Notes under the pieces: model-generated
Database searches by the model: none
What the model saw: the letters and a program-made list of their open reading frames with translations, nothing else
Told to the model about the DNA's origin: nothing
Translations under genes and position numbers: made by a program
Part shown: positions 34,401 through 44,926 of the stretch, one piece after another
How the letters are laid out: every line of letters starts with the position of its first letter
Numbering within the stretch: the first letter of the stretch is position 1
From: Anaeramoeba flamelloides
Lineage: Eukaryota > Metamonada > Anaeramoebidae
NCBI GenBank assembly: GCA_027625915.1
Contig: JANTQA010000047.1
Location: 7,378,001 to 7,442,000 of the forward strand
DNA: 64,000 bases
Reading direction: 5' to 3'

Positions 34401-36379
34401 AAAAATATTATTTAAAGTTATTTTAAAAGATTTTAACTCTTTTTTTTTGCAACGTTGTTAATCTCATAAATCCCAAAAGATCGCCGCGCTCAAGGATTTA
34501 CGACATTGGAAAATTTATTTGGTTCAAGTAACCCGATCATTTGTTCAATAGACGACAAAGAAAAAAGTTCTTCAATTTTCCCTTAAAGGTTGGAAAAGGA
34601 TTGAATTCATCTCTTTCTTTGCTTCAAAACAATGCCGAAAACCAAACAGCGTTTTTGGTTTTGGTTCAAAAGAAATTAATATCATTTTTAAAAAAATAAA
34701 AAAACGTTTGGTCTCTTTTTTTATTCGAAAAAAGGAGAAGAGGCCATTAATTAGAGTATTTTCAAAATGAGAAAAAAACATAAATTAGAAATTTAGAAAA
34801 AATAATAAAAAAAAATTTTTTTTTTTTGCTACTTTAAGTCAACAATTTAAAAGAGGAATGCTCAATTCAGTTACTATTAGGGTTAATAGATGCGGGGGGT
34901 TGTTGTTTAATCACCTTCGGTTGTTTCTAAATTAGAATCAAATAAAATGATAGGTAGAGACTCATTGAAAAGTTGGACAATCTAGTTTGTCTCTGCTGGA
35001 TTTTAAACCAAGTTTTATCCTCAATGTATGAAAATGTAAAATTTAACTTCAATTTTTTTTTTCGATAACTCCATTGGGAGAAAAAGAACCTTTCAAGAAC
35101 AAATTATTCAAAGTACCATTAAAAAATAAAAAATTAGTTGTTTTGGTTTAAATATGTTTATTATGTGTCTTGTTGTGTAGAATAAGATCCTGAGTTCCAA
35201 AAAATAAATGGCGTCACATATTATTTAATTTATTCAAAAATCGCCAGTTGTTATTCCTCGTTTTGTAACACCTTCCAGATTCAAAAGATGATATTGTTCT
35301 GGTTCTAAGATTATATTAATAGTCGTTCTTCAAACTCCCAATATCATCTTATATCACTTCGAACAATATCATCTTTCTCGTCCTTCCAGGCCAAACCCAT
35401 AACATAACAAAGTGATTTTTTCCAAATCAAAACAATAAAGAAAGATATACGTTTTGAAAAAAAAGGAGATTTTTAGAATATCTAAATTTTTGTAGAAGAT
35501 TTTTTTTTTACAATATTTCATAAATACTAAATTTTATTTGAGCGTAGCAAGAAACATCATTGAAAATGATTTCTTTGTTTTTAATCTTCATCTAAAATAA
35601 CGGATATTTGCAAAACAAATGTATTAATCTTTAATATTTCTATTAATTTTTATATGAAAAAAAAAACAATATAATCGTGGATTTCTAATCTAAGGAAAAA
35701 AAAGGAGTACATATCAGTATAACCTAAGTTCAATTCAATATATTAAAAGTGTTTACAAATGTCACAAACCAACAACTGGTGTCTACAAAAATTATTATTA
35801 TCCAAGAATTATCATTATTCATTTGATTTTTTTAAAAAATATTCATATAAGAAATATTAGATAATTTAGAATTTTTGATTTTTTTATTTTCAGAATATTG
35901 AAATATTTTATATAAATATGGCTATTTATACTTCTGATAGATAATAAATAAAGAAATAAAGAACTTACTTCTTCAGGGACTTCTTCAAACTCGAGGATTG
36001 AGGAGTGGCAACCTACAAAATATGGGATTGGTGATTCAATAACATTCCAGAATTCATATGGCAAAATAGGAATATATGTATATGGATAATGAAACGGGTA
36101 AAGTAATACACACATAGCCTCAGTTGAATCAATAATCTTTGAATAGCTTTTTGAAGTTACAACGACCCTACATTCATTAAGTATGGCAAAAAAAAACTTT
36201 AAAATTTTTGTTGGACTTAAACAAAAAAATAATGTCTCAAAATCGATCTATTGAATTTGTTTGAAGGTTTGTTATTAATTTTGTTTTTAAAAATATAATA
36301 AAAATTATTGATGAATTGATTTGTTTTATCAGAAATATATATACGTTTGATTTTTTTTTTCATATTTCCATTAATTATG

Positions 36380-36414
<35 letters not shown>

Positions 36415-39400
36415 TAAAATTAAATGTTTTCTGGTAAAATTTGTTAATCTTTGGGTTTATTCAAGAAAACTCAAACAAATATTAATGACTTTGTATTTAT
36501 CCATTGTTAGTATATTGGTATATGGTGTGTGTAAATTATTTTATCAATTTATTTGCCCTTTCTTTTTTAATGAATGATTTTGAGAACAAAAAAAAATGGA
36601 AAAAATTATTATGAAAGAAAAATGCATTTTTTTCTTTAGAAATAAAAAAATAGAAATTAAAAAAGAAAATAATATAAAAAATCAAATTTTTACAAGTGAT
36701 CAAAGTTTTAATTTTCATTTTTGATATTTTGGAATTTCTCAATTTTTGATTATTTTTTTAAAAATAGAAAAAAGAATGAAGTTTTATTTTTAAATTATTT
36801 AATTTTAGAGAACTATTAATCAACTGTGTGACAAGTACCTAACTTACAATTCGAATGCCGAGATTCGATTTGTCAACAACCACATTATTTTTGATTCTTT
36901 ATCATTTTCTCAAAATTCCATGAAACCCACCAAGGTGTAATTTGAATTACAAATTGGGTTTATACTTCATAGTTGCGCTAATTCTTTGAAGAAATGGTAT
37001 TACCAATTTATAATTAAAATCTCGGCTTGATCATTTAGTGTAAATTTCAATTTAGGGTGATTTTAGGGGGGTTTTCTCTAGTGGTTAATTAAAGATATTT
37101 TACCCAAAGATTTGTATACTAAAAGAAACTTTTAAAAACTAAAAATAAATAGAAAATAGAAAATTTTGGGCTCAATTGCAAAAAAAAAAATTGCTAAAAT
37201 TTAAGTTTAAATAATTTTTTAAAATTGACTTGAAATCTCAAATTATTCCAAAATTACACAAAATTATAACAAAGGAGGTAAAATATACTAAAATTTATCC
37301 TTATGTGATCAAAAATATCATTAAATTTAGGGAAATTGAGGATTGGGGTTTTCAGAAAATGAATTTTCGGAAAATAATTAAAGGACAGTCCCAATTCGAA
37401 TTGTAGATTTGAGAAATTATGAGATAAACAATATAAGTGTTTATTCGTTACATTGGAAAACAATTTTTATAAGTTGAAATAAAGTTTTTCATCTTTTTTT
37501 TTATAGGGGTTTAATTTCAATTAAAAATAAACCACTATCCGATACATGATAACTCAAAAAATTAACAATGAAAAGTAAATCACATTTTTAGAAAAAATAG
37601 TACTGGTTATACTCAATTTACAATTCAAATTTATAATAATATATCATTTTGAGCACAATTATGCCAGTTTTGAAGGGTTTCAATTTAGCGCTTTAGGAGA
37701 TAAAGAAGATTTTTTTTTTTCATTTTTTAAATTAGTATCATTTTGACAAAAAAAAAATAAATAAAAATGAACAGAATCACTACTTTAAGAATATATCGTT
37801 TTAGAAAAATGACATAATTTTTTTTATTAAAATATTTTTTAGGGTTTAGATTCAAGGGTAATTTAATTAATTTATTAAGGGTTAGACCCTTAAAGAATCT
37901 GGTCAAAGGTTGGAAATTAATTTAATTTATCAAGACTTAGACCCTTGTCTGAGTATAGTTAAAAGTTTTAAATTTCTAATCATTAAATTTTGGTTTCTGT
38001 GATTTTCAAAATATCTTAATTTTAAATGAAAAAAGAAAACCCTATTTTATAATTTTCTAAAAAATTGAGAAACTTTAAAATATTTTTAAATATCAGAAAG
38101 AATTAGGATTGGTTTTTAAATCTAATGAACTTTTAATTTTTTTGAAATTTAACTAATAAATAAAATTATTTTTTGAAAAAGTATAGGTGTTTTTTATTCC
38201 AAAATTTACATTCAAGACAATTGGCCTACTTTTTCAATATTTCCCCAATTTTTAGTTTTTAAAACATATTTAAATGAGCCAAAAGAGTTTTATCAATAAT
38301 ATCTTTGTACTTTCTTTCTCCTTTATCAATTGGTAAAGAAATTTTTAATTTACTTTTTAATAATTTGAAGTTTTTATGAAACCTGAAAAATGTTTACTCA
38401 ACATTTTCAAAATGTATCTAACCTCCTAAAAGTCAAAGATGTTGCTAAAAACAACTGCGTAAAAAACATAACCAATTACATTTTTTGGAACAATTTTGAT
38501 AAAATTATTTTTTTCGATTCAAACCTTTTCCCAAATCCAAAAATTAAGCAAGAATACCAAAAAAATAAAAACAAATTACGAATGGGATACAAATAAAACT
38601 GAATCAATAAACAAAAATTAGAAGTCTTAAAAAAAAATATTTAAACAATTATATAAAGTTGATGAAACCAATTATGGATTTGTTGGTAATGTAAATCAAG
38701 GTTTAAATGTTTGTGTTTTTAAAGAAAAGTATTGTACTTTGGGATGATGTTCTTTGTGTTATTTCTTTAAAATATTAATCCCTAACACAAAGATAATTTA
38801 TGGATTGATGATTAAGAAAACAATTGATAATGTTGATTTTTTGTTTGAATTGGTGAAAGGTTTAAGTTAACAGAAATGGTATTAATAGTAAAGTGATCTT
38901 GACTCATAATAATCCAAGATGGGTCTGTGATTATCATTGATGATATTTAAAAAGAAATTCAGTTACTACAATTGATTATTTGATAAAAATGATGCTTATT
39001 ATCACAAAGACTGTTTTGTATATGTTCATTTTCTCTGAAAACCCAATTTATTTTTAAGAAAATTGAAAAAAAAATTTGATTTTTTTAGATTTCAAATTTT
39101 TACTTTTTATCATTGTTCTGTTTCATCAACAGGTTTATTAGAGGTTATATAGTTGATGTATGATGATAGTTTTTTAGATAATTCGGAAATATTTTTTTTC
39201 AAAATGCGTTAACAGTGCCTCGGCTGACATATAACCAGTTATAGAACAAGCAGAAATTGAACTCAATTGAATCGAATCGATTTTGCTCTTTGAAAAAATG
39301 ATTTATTCCAAACTGAAGTCTTTAGGTATGTGGAAATAAAAAACAAAAAAATTATTATTTTTTGTTTTTATCTTTGATTTTTTGAAATTGGGAATCCTGT

Positions 39401-40941
39401 TAACTTTTTTTTTTTGTGAGATGACTTTTTTTTATTTCAGATCTTTGAATTTTTTTTGTCAATTTAAATTTTTTTTGTAAATTTAAATTTTTGTTCTCGA
39501 TATCCTGGAATTATTTGAGTTTTTAAAATTTTAGTCATTTGAAACAATGTGAATTTTTTTTTGTGAGTTGAATTTGTGTAATTTCGATCGTGATTAATTC
39601 TTTGGTTGTTATTTACCTTTTATTCTTGAAAACTTGAAATTTTTATGATAGCTCCTTTTAATGTTTTCAACCAAAAAAAGAGGTCTACTTTCGTATTAAC
39701 ATTTTAAAAGAGTAAGTGGATCTTTGAGTATAGTGAAAATCTATGAAGTAACTAGAGCCTTTGGAAAACTTTGGACAAAAATTTTATCAGAATTGTAAAG
39801 TCTTGAAATGTCTGAAAATTATCCTTTTTTTTTCTTTCAAAAAAGCGAGATTAAAGTTAAGGGACTAGTCTCTATTATTTTTTTTTTCTGGACCAATTTC
39901 TAAATAAGAATTGTTTATCTAGAAATATGTTTAATATTGAAAATAAACAGGGTTTTTCAAATCTAAGTAATTGACAAAAAATTGTCTCAATCTCTCTTAA
40001 ATTTAGGTAAAAAAATTAAATAGAGATTATTCCCTTAACAGAAAAATAGGACCAAGAGAGAAGAAGAAGAGTTCTTCTCTGAAAACAACAATATGAAAAA
40101 ACAAAAGTAAAAACTTTACATCTGTTTTTGGGATTCGATTTTTGGAATTTGCTTTTGGTAATTTGATATAATTGTTTTTGCTAATTCGAATTTTTGGTCT
40201 TCTTTTTAAAGACTTTTTTTTCATCTGTCGAAATTTTTGATTTTTGAAATTTTTGTTTGTTTGTTGATTTTTTGTGTTTTGATGAATGTTCGTAGTTTCT
40301 TTTTTCCGTAAAGATGATTTATTGTTTGTTACTTTTTCCTGCCTTTTGTTTTGATCACTCGTTGACAGCGAGGGGAAAGGTACACTGTTTAGAATTTCTG
40401 ATAGTCTTATTGCAATTTCCTTTGTAAAAATTACAGACGATCTCAAAGATTGCACAAACCTGATCATCAAATTGACAAATGTTGATCTAAACGGGTGTTT
40501 TGTTATTAAGGTTAAAGCCCTTGCTGCGTATAAAGTCGGAGGGAGTGTGCCTACTGTGAAAACAATTTTTTTTTCTTCGCTTTTGTCGTTTTCAAACAGC
40601 GAGATTAATGCCTCATACTTTTGTTTGCTAAAGGCTGGGTATTGTGTAAACGTGAAACCATATAAACGATCCCCTTTCACGTCTGTAAGAACAAACTCGT
40701 GTGCAAAGGGCTTTGGTGGGTTGGAGTATAATTGCAACCCACCTTTTGGGTGAATGAATTTTTCAATCATTGGTGTCTCGACAGCTTCTTTGTTAGAGGA
40801 GACCGTTGAAAGAATTGTTGGCAAGTAAAGCATTTCCATCGCATAATAAAACTCGTTTACCTTGTCTTCGTCAGGTTCAATCGCAAAAAGTTCGTCACCA
40901 ATCCCTGAAACGAGTATGTTTTCGTAAAGGAAAGTACTCAT
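31413..40941 (-). CDS. DENN-domain protein with C-terminal PH domain (three exons)
   Basis: The exons, in transcript order, are 40941-40120, 36247-35969 and 33026-31413. All junctions are GT-AG and phase 0, giving 904 residues.
Exon 1 holds an upstream DENN module with GDRLYGFTFTQYPAF (about 90-104) and the start of the core DENN, including ALTLITKHPFRSTF (142-155). It then has a Lys/Asn-rich insert (about 191-274).
Exon 2 is the central DENN core: FETLFFCLSPTKIL, then LLYPFHYPYTYIPILP and PYFVGCHSS.
Exon 3 opens with IVVIDLDRN, has the downstream DENN at about 487-581 (AFVNFFLSILWKYMKY, QMFIYFLQES) and a PH domain at about 600-701 (KVSGFIQKQGKIRHSWKKRF, with the conserved Trp in FKKWIISIRA). 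It ends in a Ser/Asp/Glu-rich tail.
DENN proteins act as Rab GDP-GTP exchange factors; a PH domain suggests phosphoinositide-directed placement. The introns are 2.9 and 3.9 kb and full of repeats. The partner Rab cannot be predicted. Confidence 0.9.
33270..33800 (-). repeat. Dispersed repeat family A, longest copy (in DENN intron 2)
   Basis: Read on the minus strand, this copy begins with a Lys-rich open stretch (LKKKYQSLKANQIHKEKKKL) ending shortly after KIYDQLSNY. It continues through GATCCCC, the GATAGCATTG block and the GTGTAATTTACAC block, and finishes in an AAT-rich tail. Ends with A-rich or AAT-rich tails in three copies suggest retroposition. The DENN reading frame is unaffected because the copy lies within an intron. 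Confidence 0.7.
34907..34981 (-). CDS. Possible alternative last exon of the DENN gene
   Basis: After an AACTAG acceptor-like site, the minus strand has a phase-0 open stretch of 24 codons (IVQLFNESLPIILFDSNLET, then TEGD) and a stop. Exon 2 of the DENN gene ends in phase 0, so use of this exon would give a protein of about 391 residues lacking the downstream DENN and PH modules. It could also be chance or part of an unrecognised repeat. Confidence 0.25.
   Translation of the reverse strand: MVQLFNESLPIILFDSNLETTEGD
36383..36411. repeat. (TA)n microsatellite in DENN intron 1
   Basis: A run of about 14 TA units. Similar runs occur at about 608-632, 4746-4781, 20373-20408, 46950-46982, 47100-47129 and 63846-63878. 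Confidence 0.9.
37868..37980. repeat. Short tandem duplication of about 55 bp
   Basis: Two adjacent units share AATTTAATTxATTTATxAAG followed by TTAGACCCTT and a similar downstream part. It lies within intron 1 of the DENN gene. The two units differ at many positions, so the duplication is not recent. Confidence 0.45.
38390..38990 (+). mobile_element. Decayed transposase/integrase-like coding relic in DENN intron 1
   Basis: Plus-strand stretches in several frames read as protein: an ATG-started 68-residue frame (38390-38596) containing VKNITNYIFWNNFDKIIFFD, then YGLMIKKTIDNVDFLFELVK and THNNPRWVCDYH downstream. The order and the last phrase are loosely reminiscent of a DDE-type recombinase core, but this is a weak match and the family is not assigned. 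The copy is broken in several places. No terminal repeats were identified. Confidence 0.35.
39861..40034. mobile_element. TTAA-flanked MITE, copy 1
   Basis: Terminal inverted repeats GGGACTAGTCTCTATTA and TAGAGATTATTCCC are flanked by TTAA on both sides (39857-39860, 40035-40038), the target choice of piggyBac-like and some other superfamilies. The 174-bp element has a close relative at 49035-49664 that carries a second element inside it. It sits 85 bp inside DENN intron 1. Confidence 0.8.
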
Positions 40942-41903
40942 TCAATTTTCAAAAATAAGAAAAATGAATTTTGTAACTGTTATTACATCAAGTAAAACTT
41001 TGTACGCCGTTTTTGCGAATAATAGGTTTACTGTTTTGCAACGTTGTGTACATCAAAAAAACAACCAAGACAAAGCTTTTCAAATTAATTAATTAAAAAG
41101 TTTCTACTTTTAAAAAATAATTTCTTTTTTTCCAAGCATTAAGAACCACATATTCGTGATGTGTCTTTATGAACAACCTTTACTCACTCCTCTATTTGTT
41201 CACTCGTAGATTGATCAAGGAAAGAAAAAATGTTCAAAAAATTCTAAAAAAGTTGAATTTTCCATCTTTTTTTTATTTTTTGTTTTTAATTCACAAAATT
41301 TAGATATTTTGATTTAAACACCATAAGTTAAGTTGGTTTGTATTAAAAAAATATTGTTGGATCTCGAAATTGTTTTTCAATTTGAAAAGAAAACAAAACA
41401 GAACAATGAAAAATTGGGGAAAAATGCAAAAGGATCAGCAAAAATGTGAATAGTTTATGAAAAAAATAATCATAAAGGGAACCAAAATACACTTTTCAGT
41501 AAAAGACTTGCTTCTCAGTCACAGTTTAATATTTAGATCTTTTTTCAAAATTAATGAGAAGTTCGTTTGCCTTTATCTGAATTTAAAAAAATGGAAAGTA
41601 TTTTTGAAAAATTTTCCAGTAAAAAATGAAAAAAATTGTTTTCAAAAAAGATAACTTTTACAACTCCAAAGTTTAAATTTTGAAATGGACCTGAGTCCAA
41701 AAAAAATATATTCTATTCAAAAAAAAAAGGATAAATCCAAACACAATAAATAAAATATTTTGGATAACTTTTTTAGGATTCTCTCTCAAAGTTGTGAAAA
41801 ATTTAAAATGTATGGGAACGTTTTCTAAAAACAAAATTTGAGGAATTTTAATTCCTAATTGTGTCTCGAAGATAAAAAACTTATTTTTTTCAAATTTCCC
41901 CAA
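40942..41903. promoter_or_regulatory. Shared divergent promoter region
   Basis: The DENN gene (minus) and the gelsolin-like gene (plus) start head to head, with their ATGs 962 bp apart. The interval must contain both 5' untranslated regions and promoters. It holds less simple A/T repeat than most intergenic sequence here, including a relatively GC-rich stretch near 41000-41045. No specific motif could be identified. Confidence 0.4.
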
Positions 41904-44900
41904 ATGAGTGACCTTTCCTCAAATACTGAACAACAAACCAAAAAAGAAGGGGAACCATTGAACTCTTTGTTAATAAAAGGAGATTTGCTAGAACCAGAAA
42001 GTGGTGAAGGCTCCAACACAACAAGGGATCCAAAATCAGAAGAAAAAAATAACGAAAAAACAAAAAACTCAAAAGAAAAAGTTCAAGTTGAGGGATCGGA
42101 AAACTTGAGAAAAACAAAACTTAAAAGAGACAAAGAAACACACCCCAAAAAAAGAACAGAAGACAAACAAACTGAAACGGATATAAACACAATAAACAAC
42201 AAAAACGATCCAAAAAAACAAAAGAAATCAAAAATTGGTGATCTCAAAATACAGACAAAATGTAAAAAAATAAAAACTTCTATTCCTTTCCTTACATTTT
42301 TTTTTAAATCAAAACTTTGTTTGGATCTTTTCCAAAATCTTGCTAATTAAAATTTCTTTTACAAAATAAATTCAAAATGAAAAAAAAAAAAAACCACTGG
42401 TTTTTAGTTACTAAAAAAAGTTCAAAACAAAACAGTTGCACAACAACGAACCAAAAGTTAAAAAAGCAAGGAAGCGAAAATGAAAATGAAAATGAAACTA
42501 CACGACCAAGAATTAAAAATAAAAAGGTGAAAAAAAAAGGAAGAGGAAAAAAAAGAGGAAGAGGAAGAGGAAGAGGGAGAGGGAGAGGGAGAGGAAGAAG
42601 GAGAGGAAAAGAAATGAGTCCACGAAATAATACAAACAATAAGCAGCCTTCAAATCCAAAAAAAGTGAATAATAAAAAGAAACTACTTAAAACAGCAACA
42701 ACTCCAAAACAGAAAAAAATAAGGAAAAGGGTATTAAATTTAAAACAACAAAGCCCTCGAGTTCTAAGAAATAAACTTTACACAACAGAGAAAAAAGAAA
42801 ACGAAAATTCCACTAATCAAGAGAAGAAAAATGGTTTTGCTAACTTCCAAAACAATACAATCACAAAAGGTCGAGGAAAAAAAGGGGGAAGAGGGAGAGG
42901 AAGAGGGAGAGGGAGAGGGAGAGGAACAAAGAAGATAATAAAAAGAGGGAGAGGGAGAGGAAGAGGAAGAGGAAGAGGAAGAGGAAGGGGAGCGGGAACA
43001 GGAAAAGAAAAAAAAGAAAATAGCACAAAAAAAAAAAAAGTACGATCATATACGATGTCAAATTACAGCAAATTTAATACTACAAAAATGGTTCAAAAAC
43101 ACAAAAAACACCAAAAAAGGAAATTAGATAATACAAAAAAAGTAAATAACATAAAGAAAGGAAATAATACAAAGAAAGAAAATAATACAAATAAACCAAA
43201 TAATGCAAAGAAAAAGAAAAAAAGAAGTTATACAATGCAAGGAAAATTTTCTCGTGTTAAAATAACAAACAGAACTAGTCCAAACCAAAAGAAAAAAAAG
43301 AAACAGAAAAGCAGATTAAAAGTAAATAATGATGTTGATGATGATGTTCTGGTCAAGAAATTGAAAATAATTGAATGTCAAAAGTTTCCAATTGATCAAA
43401 CCGAGATTAAGTCTCTGAAAGAATTAGACACAAATGCATGCTATATTTTCAAAACAAAAAAAAATGTTTATATGTGGAACGGGATTGGTGCAACAGGAAA
43501 AAACCGCGTATTTGCATTAAAAAAGGCATTTAATATGACAAAAAATAAAAGCAATTCAAGAATGAAGGGCACCAAACCGCTTACGATAAACCGGCAAAAA
43601 GAAGGGGCAGAAGATGAAGACTTTTTAAAATTATTTTCGATTGAAAAAGAAAAAATCGAAAAGGGGGTTTCTCCAAGAGAGAATAATTTTCTGGATATTA
43701 ATTTTTTAAAAAAAAATTTTGAAAAAGTTTGTGATGAGTCTAATATAAAACTTGAAAGGAATAATATCGAAAAAGAGCCCAACTTAGACGATAAGACAGG
43801 GTACCACGATGATGATGAAGGCGAAGGCGATGGTAATGATGATGAAACGAAAAATAAAAACAAAGAAAAAAAAGAATTGAAAACTAAAAAAGTTAAAGAA
43901 AAAAAAACAAAAGGCAAAAAAAATCAAAAGGAATTCAATTTTTCTGATTTTTTAATTAGATCAGATCTTGAACCAAATATGTTATTAAAATTTAACGGTT
44001 CAATTTTTCCTATTAAATTATTAGATCATGATGAAAAATATTTGTGTGCCGCAGAAATTGAAATTAATCATGAGAAATTCGTACTTCGCTCTCCCGCTTT
44101 AAATTTGGCATTTTATAGCATCCAAAATATAAAATTAGAAATTTCTACCAAATTAGAAAATTTAGTTATTATATCCCTTAATAAAAAAATTAAAATTTGC
44201 TTTTTAGCTCAGAACAATGATCAAAGAAATGAATTTGAAAAATTGTTTTTAAATTTACCTAAAGAAAAATATCAAGTTTTTACAAATAATAAAAGATATG
44301 TATTTACCAACACACTCACATTACCCATCGATCAAGAGAATAATGTTGTTCAAAACAAAAAACTAAATACCGATATTTCTGATAATGATAACCAAAAAAT
44401 AAATGATGAGGAAAATGATACTGTGAATGAGATTACTGGAATCAATAATAAAAATTTTGATTCTGATGATTCTGATGATTCCGATGATTCCGATGATTCC
44501 AATGATTCTGACTATTCTGATGATTCTGATGATTCCGATGGTTCTGTTGATTCCAGTGATTCTGTTGATTCCAGTGATTCCGATGATACAGAAAATTCCG
44601 ATAACTCTAATGATTCCAATAACACTGATGATTCAGATAACGATGAAGAGAATTATGGAGATTATGACAATGAAGATGAAGATGAAGATGAAAATGAAAA
44701 TATATCCGAAGATACTGATAACATTAATGATTCTGATGAAGATGATGAACCAGGAGAAGATATTTCAGATGAAGATGAAGATGAAGATGAAAATATATCC
44801 GAAGATACTGACAACATTAATGATTCAAACAAAGATGATGATACAGGGGAAGATATTCCAGATGAAGACGAAGATGAAGATGAAAACGAAGAAGACGAAA

Positions 44901-44926
44901 AAGAAAAAGATAATAGTGAAGAATAA
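41904..44926 (+). CDS. RG-repeat protein with gelsolin-like domain and acidic tail
   Basis: Exons 41904-42261 and 42408-44926 join at GT-AG in phase 1, giving 958 residues. The start ATG follows an upstream open frame that has no other ATG.
From N to C the protein has a charged, disordered start (1-120); two Arg-Gly arrays at about residues 163-183 and 274-312; Lys/Asn-rich linkers with two copies of RSYTM; and a gelsolin-like repeat at about 435-529 (LDTNACYIFKT, NVYMWNGIGATGKNR and ALKKAF). A further globular region at about 627-744 follows (MLLKFNGSIFPIKLL, KICFLAQNNDQRNEFEKLF), which is PH-like in pattern. The tail is almost purely Asp/Glu/Ser.
Gelsolin repeats usually bind actin; RG arrays usually bind RNA or are methylated. 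The combination is unusual, so function (an actin-linked nuclear or RNA-granule protein?) is only inference. The purine-rich codons create long AGGAGA-type tracts on one strand. Confidence 0.85.

Noticed and set aside
36840-36875. Palindromic TTCGAAT / ATTCGAT region as a tRNA T-arm
   Set aside because: There is no cloverleaf around it; it belongs to a short repeat also seen near 63.5 kb.
39195-39290. Relatively GC-rich stretch that might be a tRNA
   Set aside because: No acceptor stem pairing or consistent A and B boxes could be drawn.
42377-42407. Start of the RG-repeat protein at the ATG at 42377
   Set aside because: This ATG lies in the predicted intron; splicing 42261 to 42408 joins an upstream coding exon in frame with a TTTTTAG acceptor.
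42343-43061. Leu/Pro/Phe-rich minus-strand frames opposite the RG arrays
   Set aside because: They are antisense shadows of the purine-rich RG codons.
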